Shown: positions 1-9,427 of the stretch, in pieces | How the letters are laid out: the number at the start of each line of letters is the position of its first letter | Position numbering within the stretch: the stretch's first letter is position 1 | NCBI GenBank assembly: GCA_933822405.4 | Contig: CAKOGP040001858.1 | Span: 1-64,000, forward strand | Source: Cylindrotheca closterium | Lineage: Eukaryota > Bacillariophyta > Bacillariophyceae > Bacillariales > Bacillariaceae | Direction: 5' to 3' | DNA: 64,000 nt | Translations under genes and position numbers: made by a program | The notes under the pieces: generated by a model | Databases searched by the model: none | What the model saw: only the letters and a program-made list of their open reading frames with translations | What the model was told of the DNA's origin: nothing

Positions 1-215
1 GCGACCTACTCTACTTTCTTTTTCTCTGGAAGAGTCTCTGATCAGAATGACGTATCCCACAGAAGATGCGTACATTACCTTAGTAAAAGGATTGTTACCA
101 CGACCTTAACGCGGTATTTAATGTTGTATTGTTAGTCGTGTGTGCTGTTACACGGCAGCTCACGTCACCTTGTTCGATGTCGGAGAATGTCTCGGCCCAC
201 ATGGCGGTTCCTTAA

Positions 216-230
216 CCGTTTCCTGATCAG
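216..230 (+). repeat. left terminal inverted repeat of the piggyBac element
   Basis: CCGTTTCCTGATCAG directly follows TTAA. It is identical to the reverse complement of 3541-3555. Sequence beyond these 15 bases does not match the other end. Confidence 0.93.
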
Positions 231-361
231 ACAATACAAATCAATACATTTGCGATTTTGTATTGATTCTACGTAGCATTTGTACTGACTCTACGTGAAA
301 TCCATTTTTTTTTTTTTTTTCTCCCTTCAGGCGACCGACATTTTCATAATCACCCAAAACA

Positions 362-2743
362 TCATCGTTCATCGTCGTGTTTGTATGTCTTCCAGCATGA
401 CTTGCAGACATGCTGACCATTCCCACGATTACATCCAGGACACCCCAATCTCGTCTTCTTACATTCAGGATGTAAATACCTCTTTCTCGAAGTCATGCCT
501 AGATACTTCTTCTTGAGGCTATGATAGCAGGGGTTGCAGTATTGCGGGTTCCTCCCGAGGTCTACACGGTCACACACATGCGTCCTCACTTCAAAATTTC
601 TCTTGTATTCCCGCTTCCGAACTCCCGCCTTCTGGTGTTCAATGCCATTGGTGTGCCCATAGTAGCAGAAGAAGCACTGGACTCCATTCTCTGGGCATTC
701 GCACGGAATCCATTGAGTTTTGCGACAATACTCCGGTCGGCCCTTTGGGTCTTTAAAGTCCCCCTTCCAATCCCACTCAAGTCCTCTCTTCATCAAGAGA
801 ATTCCAAGAGTCATCTGGAACTCAAATCTTCCTGTATCTTTGTTGGCAAAAGACTTCCATTTGCTCCGATTCAAGTCTTCCTTTGTCATCCGCTCGAGCC
901 TCGTCTTCACCAGCACCCACATCGCGTGAATGACACTGTCAAAGATCCAATAGAATATCCTGTAATACCAGTGATTCGACTTCAGCGATACACTCCAATC
1001 AGCCGTATCCCTATCCTTGGCGTCAACTCCGCCCATATACTTGTTGTAGTCGGTGACGATTGGATGTGCCGGTATCTCTTTTTTTGTCCTGGATTCCTTA
1101 TCCCATCTCTTGACCTGATGGTCCTGTTCAGACTGGACCAAGTGGTTGTGTAAAAAACCTACCATTTTCTTGTCTTTCCACAAGGTTGCTTGAACAAGAT
1201 AAAGCACTTTCCCAGCGGCGGCCTTGGCAGTTGTAGCGGCAGTCTTTGCAGTTTTCCTGACAGTTTGATAGGCCAGCCGTGTCCATCCGCGAGGAATTCT
1301 CCTCAGCAATGTGTTCTTGTATTTGTGGAAAGGGTAATCATCTGCTGTTCTTGATTTCTTTGCTGTCAAGGAAATAGTGCCAACTAACAACATTCCAAAC
1401 TGCTCATACACAAATTGCATTACATCCAAAGAGGTATACCAGTTGTCCGTGTAGAGCACTGTTCCAGTCATCTTTGCGGCGCCAGCAGGAGACGGCAGAA
1501 TACCAGCCATCCGCAACAATCTACCAATTACCTCTCTTGGAGTGCCGCTTTCAGTTCCTTCTTTGCCAGTGTATATCTCAAATGAATAAAGATAGCCAGT
1601 GTAGGCGCAACACAAAGCATATACCTTGATACCGTGCTTGATTGGTTTCTTGGGCATATACTGGATCCAAGAAATATACTTCCCACAGTATTTGATCATA
1701 GACTCATCAATGCTTATTCTATCGCCCAAATTATAACAACTAGATAACTGTTTCTGCAAGTAGTCTAGAACAGGTTGGATCTTCTGCAATGGGCTCCACT
1801 TTCGATCACCCTTCTTTGGCAGCTTGCTTGTCTCCACAAAATGAAGGTTTCGTCTGACTTGATTAAATGCCGCCATAGTACATGAATTCTGCACATAAGG
1901 TATTCCCGTCTGCCATTTCTCGCCCCAAAGTAGATTGATCTTTCGAATCTTTGTAGCACCTTTCACTGGTGTGGAACCAAAGCAGATAAGTAAGAGGCCC
2001 GGTGTAACATCTTTCCATTTGCTGCCGCTGTGTCTCTTTCTTCTATCAGGGTCGTCCTTGTTGCATGGGACAAAGGCCCGCTTTGGTTTGGATCTGGGCT
2101 CAGTATCTTCCTCTTCGTCACCCAAGTCCTCAACAACACCTTCCTGTGCAAAGTTGAAGTACCCTCCAGTACTAGTCAGCTTTACCCAGTCCTCGTTGCC
2201 ATATCTATTAGTCTCTCTAGCAATAATTTGCAGAAAGGTTTTTTTGAAAAAGTTTAGAAATAGGTCTACTAGCGACTCCTGGCGAAGTAGATTCCACATG
2301 CCCATGTTGGGGCCACGACGGCCCCCGCCAGCAGAGCTATTCAGTGCAATTTGCTGGACTTCACTTGAGGTTCTCTTTTGCCCATTCACAGTAAAGTACT
2401 CATCACACCTGTCTACCCATCCTATTGGAAGGTCTCGTTTTGTCTCATCCATCAGAAGCTGCCGGGCCTTGCGCTTTGGCTCCAGAATGTCTTCCATCAA
2501 CTCAATGCCAGCAGGTTTGTCAAGGAAGGGGAGCAGCCGATCGTCATGAAGTATTTCACACTGGGCAAAGGTATCTACTAAAGAATTGTGTGCTCCTTCT
2601 AGCTTTGTTTTTTCAGTGACAAAACACCACACTTCCGCAAGTCCATAGCCATTTACTTTTGACTTGCTCTGATTGAGCCTACAGGACTTGTAGTGCTTGA
2701 TCAGCTTTACAGGGTCTAGGAAGTAATCTATGTTCTTGGGCAT
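362..2743 (-). CDS. piggyBac transposase with C-terminal cysteine-rich domain (open part of a longer frame)
   Basis: This 793-residue open frame starts at an internal Met. The true frame continues upstream to 3400 and is broken only by TGA at 3026-3028. Residues 48-65 (GAHNSLVDTFAQCEIL region) supply the H-x4-D third motif of a DEDDh exonuclease whose other motifs lie upstream. The DDE_Tnp_1_7 (piggyBac) core follows. Its three expected catalytic aspartates are visible: D346 in SIDESM, D433 in YTDNWYTS and D574 in MGGVDAKD. The order and spacing fit a cut-and-paste transposase that excises precisely at TTAA. The last ~120 residues hold many Cys/His pairs (CECPENGVQCFFC, CNPC, CPGC, CKSC), as in the zinc-binding terminal domain that recognises piggyBac ends. 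A basic, Ala-rich stretch (residues 495-512) may be a nuclear signal. Family assignment is firm; activity is unknown. Confidence 0.92.
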   Translation of the reverse strand: MPKNIDYFLDPVKLIKHYKSCRLNQSKSKVNGYGLAEVWCFVTEKTKLEGAHNSLVDTFAQCEILHDDRLLPFLDKPAGIELMEDILEPKRKARQLLMDETKRDLPIGWVDRCDEYFTVNGQKRTSSEVQQIALNSSAGGGRRGPNMGMWNLLRQESLVDLFLNFFKKTFLQIIARETNRYGNEDWVKLTSTGGYFNFAQEGVVEDLGDEEEDTEPRSKPKRAFVPCNKDDPDRRKRHSGSKWKDVTPGLLLICFGSTPVKGATKIRKINLLWGEKWQTGIPYVQNSCTMAAFNQVRRNLHFVETSKLPKKGDRKWSPLQKIQPVLDYLQKQLSSCYNLGDRISIDESMIKYCGKYISWIQYMPKKPIKHGIKVYALCCAYTGYLYSFEIYTGKEGTESGTPREVIGRLLRMAGILPSPAGAAKMTGTVLYTDNWYTSLDVMQFVYEQFGMLLVGTISLTAKKSRTADDYPFHKYKNTLLRRIPRGWTRLAYQTVRKTAKTAATTAKAAAGKVLYLVQATLWKDKKMVGFLHNHLVQSEQDHQVKRWDKESRTKKEIPAHPIVTDYNKYMGGVDAKDRDTADWSVSLKSNHWYYRIFYWIFDSVIHAMWVLVKTRLERMTKEDLNRSKWKSFANKDTGRFEFQMTLGILLMKRGLEWDWKGDFKDPKGRPEYCRKTQWIPCECPENGVQCFFCYYGHTNGIEHQKAGVRKREYKRNFEVRTHVCDRVDLGRNPQYCNPCYHSLKKKYLGMTSRKRYLHPECKKTRLGCPGCNRGNGQHVCKSCWKTYKHDDER

Positions 2744-3400
2744 GTTACATTGCTCTACATGGGTCTCCTCCGTGACTGTCCAAAGCCATTTGACATCACA
2801 AGATTTCCCATTCCATGCACATAGAATCCCTTTCTTGTTATTTGTGTATTCGTTGACAAATTGTTCAAATTTATGCCAAACTGTAATGAGGTCGTCAGCT
2901 TCCCTGATTCTCTTATCAGTTGGTCCTAGACCATGAACTCCACATGCAATAGGATCCCAAACGGCATCGTCTGGCGGCTTGATGTATTCGTTGAAATAGG
3001 GACACGACTCCCGGTCAAACTTCTTTCACTTCCATTGAGCAGGATCATAGATGACAGCCGACAGTTGGACAATACCGCAACCTTCTCCTCCATGCTCTAC
3101 GTCAATATGAATAACATAAAAATTCCCATTTGTGATGAACTCATGAGCAATGCTATACTTCCTGTTGACCTTCTTCTTTGGTGGCTCCGCAACGAAGATG
3201 GTGGGGTTGTCATCTTCTGGAGATCGTGGTCGCTTCTTGGGAGAATTGGCGCCTTTTGGAGCAGGAGAAACAACATGGGGAGGGTTTTCTGTTGCTACAA
3301 CAGAATCATCTTCACTCTCATCGCCTTCGTCCTCTGAAGCTTCATTGTCGTGGCGATCTTGCAATATGACTGTGTACTCGTCTTCCATGGTGGGAGGCAT
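2744..3400 (-). pseudogene. N-terminal DEDDh exonuclease domain of the same transposon gene, interrupted by one TGA
   Basis: Positions 3400 to 2744 are in the same frame as the transposase and contain a single stop, TGA at 3026-3028 (codon 125). The start at 3400 opens an acidic, low-complexity region with basic clusters (PKKRPR, PPKKKVNRK) that resemble nuclear signals. Exonuclease motif I is HIDVEHGG (D100, E102). After the stop, the frame keeps a typical inter-motif region with VHGLGPTD, and motif II is AWNGKSCDVKWLW (D202). Motif III (H271...D276) lies in the transposase frame. D-E-D-H-D are therefore all present, as in RNase T/DnaQ-type 3'-5' exonucleases. Sequence on both sides of the TGA looks coding, so an intron removing it is unlikely. 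I read it as a single nonsense mutation; programmed readthrough cannot be excluded. Confidence 0.8.
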
Positions 3401-3540
3401 GTTTGTTGTTGATTTGCTTTTTGGCGGTACTCAATTTTTGGCCTACTGGAACTAAAGTACTACAGCTACGACCGTTGTGGAGCCGAGTGTTTCGGATTGA
3501 GATGAAAAATCCAAAAATTCTTTGCGCGGAGGTGTGCAGC

Positions 3541-3555
3541 CTGATCAGGAAACGG
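3541..3555 (-). repeat. right terminal inverted repeat of the piggyBac element
   Basis: CTGATCAGGAAACGG is followed directly by TTAA at 3556-3559. It mirrors the left end perfectly. Confidence 0.93.
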
Positions 3556-3559
3556 TTAA

Positions 3560-4372
3560 GGCGTATCCAAGTTAGTAAAGTTACTAGTTTCTTCACCAAA
3601 AAAGGAGTATGAAAATCTTCTTCAGTGGCTGTTTAAAGAAAACTAGTGGGGGTGGTGAGGATAACGTAGACAAGTATCATTGGGCTAATTGCCACGTACT
3701 AAACCAACCGAAAAATACAACTTAGCCGTTGTCTTGTGGAACGAAAATGGTATCATCCATGGCACCGCCAATTTTGAATATGGGACCCTGCATCTGCACT
3801 TGGTGGCAACGATCGAACTACAAGACGGCATGTGGGTCTCGATTTTGAATATGGGACCCTGCACCTGCACTTGGTGACTACGATCGAACTACTATACGAC
3901 GGCGTTTGGGTCTCGTTACGTGATGATTGACGTAGCTTTTTTCCATTTCGAAATCCCATCTTGCAGGAACATCTGGGAGCAAACTAGTTATCATACAGTT
4001 GGAATCTACCGGAATACATGTCTACTCTTCTGGTTTCTGAATTGAAGATTTGTCCTGCGACTTTCTAGCCCAGTTTAATCAAGATCTTGCAATCGGAATG
4101 TTTGAAGCAACCACATCTTGGGCACAACGGGATGTTGTGAGTTGTGAAGGGAGAGCATGTGGAAACGTTTGTCCGATACCGGATAATCTACTGAAAAGGT
4201 GATATCGCATTGGTCCTATTTTATCTGCAGGTGCTGCTATTTTTTTAAAAAGGTCCCATAAGCGCGGTACCGCTGCTTTAGCGAAAGGGGAAATTTAACT
4301 TGAAGTTGCTTCAACCCAAAATGACTGCGCAGTTACACCACCCATTAACCGCACAAAACCATCGCTCCTGTG
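3560..4372. other. gene-free stretch with a two-copy tandem repeat
   Basis: No credible gene is seen. It holds the tandem repeat at 3771-3915. A short upstream ATG at 4321 opens an out-of-frame reading frame that overlaps the start of the next gene. Confidence 0.6.
3771..3915 (+). repeat. tandem repeat, two units of 71 and 74 bp
   Basis: ATTTTGAATATGGGACCCTG begins both units (3771 and 3842) and GGGTCTCG closes both. The copies differ by a few substitutions and a 3-bp insertion. No function is apparent. Confidence 0.85.
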
Positions 4373-5359
4373 ATGAACTTCCAACAGCAAACCTACAAAA
4401 GCATCATGGACCCTGGTATGGAGCCTATGCAAGCTACGAGTGGTGATGCTTTTGTTGCGACCGAAGACGAATCTCCGACCATGGCTTTCCTTAGGGCCAA
4501 GAAGACTGGCGGGGTCATGAATTCAGGTTCCAACCATTCTGTGCCCTTGGTGGATAAGCCTGAAGTCGTCATTCCCAGCGAAGAGCCACTAGACCTTGAT
4601 CCAATGATGGACTTTCAAGTACTTGCGAATCATCAGGGAGAAGGGTTTCATGATGATGCCGGTTCCATTGATCCTCTCGATGCTTTTGACATTCAAGATT
4701 TGGAGTTGTCAGGTGACGACGCGAACCTTGTGGACATGGCCTTGCGCTCTCCCGACCATAGCCACTCGACTGATTTCGACAACCACAGCCACTCCACTGG
4801 TTTTCATGGTTCTGTCGCTTCTGGATTGTCGCTTGATCATGGCCATGGAGCCATGTATGAAAACGACGAAGAGTTACAAAGAAAGACAGAGCAAATACGC
4901 AAGGAAACCATGGAATCCTTAAACAAATCCATGTCGTCTTTGAATGACGCTTTTGGAAGACTCACTGCGAGTATGGATCGCACGAACAAGACACGAGAAC
5001 TGCTCAAACAATTTGAAGATCAACAAAACCCATTGGAAGAACTCCGCAAAGATGCAGCACTCACTGGTATTGCTCCTACACCCAGTATTACGGGTGTTGC
5101 AATTGGCGGTAGTCGACGAAGACGTGGATTAGAACGAAGGGGCTCGAATAGCAGTCTTACCTCCCTCGGCAGCAGAGGTTCCCTCGGCAGTCGTGGCCGA
5201 AAGAGTCGGGACAAGACCACGCGCAAGGCCAAGAGAAACGTCAAGAGTGACGCTAGAAGTCGCAGCAATAGCAGAAGTTCTTTGGGTCGACTGTCTCGGG
5301 ACAACAGTAATCGTTCTCTGGGTGGTATGCCGGACCAAATTATTGTGAGGGAATCATGA
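4373..5359 (+). CDS. unknown protein with acidic N-half, short coiled coil and Ser/Arg-rich C-terminus
   Basis: A 328-residue protein beginning MNFQQQ. I recognise no enzyme domain. Residues 1-150 are acidic and disordered, with two near-copies of a (N/D)HSHST(D/G)F motif around residues 126-143. Residues ~160-225 (ELQRKTEQIRKETMESLNKS onward) form a predicted amphipathic coiled coil rich in Ser, Met and Asn. The last ~80 residues are basic with many SRGS, SRS and RRR runs, like an SR-type nucleic-acid-binding or phosphorylated tail. It could be a nuclear or cytoskeletal adaptor, but nothing in the sequence decides this. It lies convergent to the disulfide isomerase gene, with 230 bp between the stops. 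Confidence 0.75.
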   Translation: MNFQQQTYKSIMDPGMEPMQATSGDAFVATEDESPTMAFLRAKKTGGVMNSGSNHSVPLVDKPEVVIPSEEPLDLDPMMDFQVLANHQGEGFHDDAGSIDPLDAFDIQDLELSGDDANLVDMALRSPDHSHSTDFDNHSHSTGFHGSVASGLSLDHGHGAMYENDEELQRKTEQIRKETMESLNKSMSSLNDAFGRLTASMDRTNKTRELLKQFEDQQNPLEELRKDAALTGIAPTPSITGVAIGGSRRRRGLERRGSNSSLTSLGSRGSLGSRGRKSRDKTTRKAKRNVKSDARSRSNSRSSLGRLSRDNSNRSLGGMPDQIIVRES

Positions 5360-5589
5360 TAATGTGTTGGGAAACGAAAATGAAAACGACATTTCGTCGT
5401 GGTTTGATCAATCGTGGATCAGACTTTTGAAACTGTAAAATTAGGGAAGCATTTCTATATAATACCAAGAACCAATTGCGCCATCCACTATGATGAACAA
5501 ATGTGATTCATTCAGAGCATGCAATCTAAATAGTATCGAGTAAAGTCAAAAGATGGCAGCACATTCAATAGTAAAAGTCCTAGTAAATC

Positions 5590-7601
5590 CTAATGACGCA
5601 TTCCCCGTCGTTGCTGGTTTCGGTGAGCACGCTTGACAGTAGCACTGATACCGGCTTCGAACATACCAACAACAGTGAAAACACCACCAATAATGGCCAT
5701 GATCGAGGTGCAGTACTCGTACCAATGCCGGCTATCGCTTCGATAAGTCACAGCGATAGGACTCAGGTCGTATTGAAACTTGGCTTCGGGAATCATGTCA
5801 TTTCGGTAAAGTGCTAGTTGTGAATTTTCCAGAATCTGGTAGACTCGCAGGTCCCTTCGGCCGATCGTAAAGCCTTCCACTTGGGTTGTCACCAACTTGA
5901 GATAATGGTGATATGACTCGTGGTGACTGTAGGTTGGATAGATATTCCCATCCATGGGCGCTAATTTTTCCACGGCTTCCGCTGGAAGTGTCTTGGGAGC
6001 TCGTCCGGCTTCGACCAAGGACTTGGCAGCTGGATCTCCCACGGAAAGCGAATTGATCATGTGACTTGTATTTGTCATGTGTGCGGCAAACTCTTGATTC
6101 TGACTACGTGCTTGAATGTGAAAGTTACCAGGTGCCCGGTCGAGAATTCTGTAGGATGAAGGGGGATATCATGATTGCAACGGAAAAGAAGCAGCAAATT
6201 ATCGTGTTAGAAACCACACTCGTGCATAGAGCAAATCCACAAAGTAAGCAAACAAAGGCGCGACATTGGCACGTACAAGTGACCAGATAATTGGCATCCC
6301 GGGTGCTCCGATTCCCGCCAATCCTTAGTATGCATTTTCTTTCTATCCATTAGCAGCTTTTCGTGCCATTGGCGTTCTTCATCAGAAACATTGTCCCCCA
6401 GCAGTCGTTCATGAGCAGCTGTTGACCAAAGAGGACAAGTAAATTGTGAGATACGGCGCTTTTGTGAAACAATCGCAATAAGTAGTCGGTCCCAAGGGCT
6501 GCACTAGACATACCTTGATGGGCAATTTGCAAGACTTGGTCATCCTTGCTACCACCCTCCAATTCAATAACCTTTTCTTCCACAAAGTACAACCATTCGA
6601 CCATGGAAATCAAAGTTCGATGTCCACGATAATCGCCTCCTCCCCAAGGTTGTCCATTGTGGAACAACTTCAGGGTAGGATAGGCCCGAATGGCATGACG
6701 CTGACACACTTCCTTGTGGGTGACGCAATCCACCTTTCCAACCATGACGGGTAGGCGAACCTTTTCCGCTGCGTCGTAGTCTTCACTATCGTAGTCGTCA
6801 TGATGCAGTTTTCCCAAATGTTCCCCAGTATCCAACATGAGTTCCGCAAGTGCCTCCCAAGTGGGCGCCAAAGCGCGACAATGACTGCACCACGAGGCAT
6901 AAAAGTCGACAAAGAGAAATTCGTTCTCATTCTTGGCAAATTGCAAAGTCTGTTCGTCAAAACTGACGGCATCTTCACCATCTTCGTGGAGTTCTTCTAG
7001 TGTATCAGTCACGGACTCATCAAAGAGGGTAATATCATTTTGAAATCGGTTCCTTCCTCGATATTGTTGACGAACTCCACTGGCATCCAAATCCCATTTG
7101 GTCACATGGGCGGTAACATTTTGGTTGGATCCCAACGAGCTGACCACATCCACCACGGCCCATTCGCATTTCAGATCCAGCATGGTAATGTTGAAATTGA
7201 GACGGATGCGAGGATCTTCGGAAGCATCCAGAGCAAGATCCGTTTTGTTTCTTTTTGTTGATCAAAAGTTTGTGGATCGGCATTCCGCATTGCATTGGAA
7301 GGATTGGGAGAATGAAAAGGCACAGGTTGTTAGCAAATAGAAGAATCAGTAGATTTAAAATTCAGAGCATGTGCATCACATCGCAAATGATGAATCATTG
7401 AGACTCAACCAGCCAGCCAATGCCAAAATGGGACACTTACCGTGGCGAAAGAAACTCTTTGGTCTCGAGTATAAATAACGTTGTCATGGTGAACAAGGCG
7501 ATATAACTGAGAATACTCCCTCGCTTGGTACCTTCCATCAAGTCCATTGGTACTTTCCGATACATGTCGAGCTTGGACGCAGCTCGATGATAATTCACCA
7601 T
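5590..7601 (-). CDS. PDIL5-4/ERGIC-type protein disulfide isomerase, four exons
   Basis: My join is 7601-7441, 7250-6514, 6418-6277 and 6148-5590, with three GT-AG introns of 190, 95 and 128 bp. All are in phase and give 532 residues. Order: short cytosolic N-terminus with LDMYRKVPMDL, first membrane span ~28-45, ERGIC N-terminal domain, thioredoxin domain with WCSHC (C175, C178) and a cis-Pro loop in RAYPTLKLF, then the ERGIC/COPII-coat C-terminal domain (HPGCQLSGHLILDRAPGNFHI is split over two exons), and a second span (IMAIIGGVFTVVGMF) before a basic tail. This fusion of a thioredoxin domain into an ERGIC-53/Erv41-Erv46-like scaffold is known from plants and algae (PDIL5-4/PDI-C). It probably assists disulfide formation in cargo cycling between ER and Golgi. 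The start is supported by conserved DMYRK...P.DL next to the span. Confidence 0.9.
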
Positions 7602-9427
7602 GGTTGGAGTATTAATGTATTATAGGTATTGAAGGACAGCAACGAAATTGGAGACTCCGAGTGTGGAATGGGAAATAAAGGTAAGATTCTCTCGGAAGAG
7701 CTAGCCGCAGACAATCCTCTTTTTTCACCGAATGACTGACTCTTGCTTTGTTTGGTTTGGTTGGGTCGGCTGTCGGCTTATCCTTCGAACACTTTCTCCT
7801 TTTTCTCCATTCCCCATCGAATTTACTCCTCTTCGCCCTTTTTCCTTTTCCTCTTTTTTTGATCACCCGCGCTGGACTGACATACAGCACAGCTGATCGG
7901 ATCAAAACGCTATCCTGCTTTCCCACGTCAACATTCATTCGATGCCGGCTCACAGGCGATGCTAGCTTTGTAATATGTAGAAGTTCGCTGTCCAGCTGTA
8001 GTCGGGATTTTAGATAGAGCCTATCGATGCTGGCTCACAAGTCAAGCCAGCTGAACAGTTTCCCAAGATGGACTACTTATGACTTGCGATGCACGCTCAC
8101 GGCAAGCGGGGATCATGCCTGTACCATCCTACGTCAATGGTAGTTGGATTTCACAAAATTGGAGAAACACCAAGCAAAGCATCCCGACTTTCTCATCAAA
8201 ATTCATCTCTTACGTATGTACTGCTATTCGCATTGAAGGAATGGCTGGAAAGATCATGTTGGAAGCAGACAGCATGCGTGTTTAGCCAACATAGGTACAG
8301 TGCTGTATTGATATCGCCCTCCCATGGAACAGGATCTGATAGGAACTTGCGATTTCCCCCTGAGCCTTCCGTCGATCACTTCAACTCTTGTTCCGACACT
8401 CTGAAATACGTGTGTCGTGCAAAAGACAGGATGCCTCCATCTGTCATGAGGTGTTCGTGGACTTCACACATCATTGTTTCTAACCACAGATCCAACCACA
8501 GATCCACCACTGGTCCAACAGTTGGACCTCAGAGTGAATCAACTTCTCGGTCTGCTTCTTGTCGAACAAGGGGTCCCACCCACCCACCCACCCACCCACC
8601 AATCGTCCAACCTCTGCTGAACCAACTGGAGTACCAACAAAGGGTCCTTGTGATTTGCCAACATTCGGATCAACCAAGATTTCCACCAGTTTACCGACAG
8701 GTCCGCCATGTGGACCCACCTCTGAACCCACATGGGGTCCTACTTTAGCACCAACAAGTGGACCAACTTTAGGTCCAACATCTGCCCACCGAACGGTCCT
8801 ACATTTATAGGAGGCCTCCCCATGATCTCGGTAAGTTGATGATTGTATCCATGTGAAGCGGAAACGAATGAGAAAGGATTGATGAGATGAATGATTTTTT
8901 AATTTTGTTATTCTTGTACGTTCTTTCTACAGGATTACCAGACAGAAGCTTCTTTTAAACCCATTTGTCTGGTTGATGACGAAATTCTAAGCTGTTGTGT
9001 GCTGGTGATAAATTTATCACAGTGTGTGCGTGAATGGTTAATGGAAATCCATATTTTTCGTTCCAGTCTTACCCATGCTTTCCCGCTGAAAGCTTCAATG
9101 GAAGGAACGAATAATGGATCTTGGCATCAACGAAGAGTATCCCCATACTAATCGTTTGATGATGATATGTTTGTGTTTATGTGTTTGAAGAAAATCGAGT
9201 GCCGTGTGCGAGTGTGAATTTTTTTAAAATGAATGTGTGCAACTTGCGGAAAATCCCTTCTTCCGCCCTAAAATCCTAAAATGTCCCCTGGCCCCGCATG
9301 CATGTCACACCATGTGTGTGTGTGTGTGTATGTGTGCGAAACGTTGTGAGCTCTTGTAACCCAGCCCGTGCCCACCACCCCCATTGGCATCGTACCCCAG
9401 TGACGATGCTCGAAGAACGGAACGTCC
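7602..9427. other. gene-free stretch with simple repeats and a decayed PT-repeat segment
   Basis: No intact gene is seen over 1.8 kb. It contains (CCCA)n at about 8575-8600, (GT)n at about 9312-9330, and the decayed proline-threonine repeat region described separately. Two similar GATGCTRGC-containing snippets lie near 7957 and 8028. Confidence 0.6.
8480..8800 (+). pseudogene. relic of a PTxxPT-repeat surface-protein gene
   Basis: Translation gives PT-rich runs such as GPTHPPTHPP, EPTGVPTKGP, GPTSEPTWGPTLAPTSGPT and GPTSA, but these switch frame at about 8570-8600 near the (CCCA) repeat. PTxxPT linkers are common in secreted or cell-wall-associated diatom proteins. No start, signal peptide or flanking domain is found, so this looks like a degraded fragment. 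It could instead be one exon of an unrecognised gene. Confidence 0.4.

Larger units (their letters stand above)
212..3559 (-). mobile_element. piggyBac-type DNA transposon, complete ends
   Basis: Both ends carry the same perfect 15-bp inverted repeat (CCGTTTCCTGATCAG at 216-230 and its reverse complement at 3541-3555). Each is flanked directly by TTAA (212-215 and 3556-3559), the target duplication typical of the piggyBac superfamily. The element proper is 3,340 bp and holds one long gene on the minus strand. The repeats contain the palindrome CTGATCAG. Just inside the left end, AATACAAATCAATAC and GTATTGATT form a short subterminal inverted pair. The intact ends suggest a fairly recent insertion; only one stop codon breaks the gene. 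Confidence 0.93.

Noticed and set aside
3026..3028. TGA as a selenocysteine codon
   Set aside because: It lies in a Lys-rich linker between exonuclease motifs, not at a redox site, and I could not identify a SECIS element. A nonsense mutation is simpler.
4321..4372. Upstream ATG before the gene at 4373
   Set aside because: Out of frame with the main gene; may be an upstream open frame but there is no further support.
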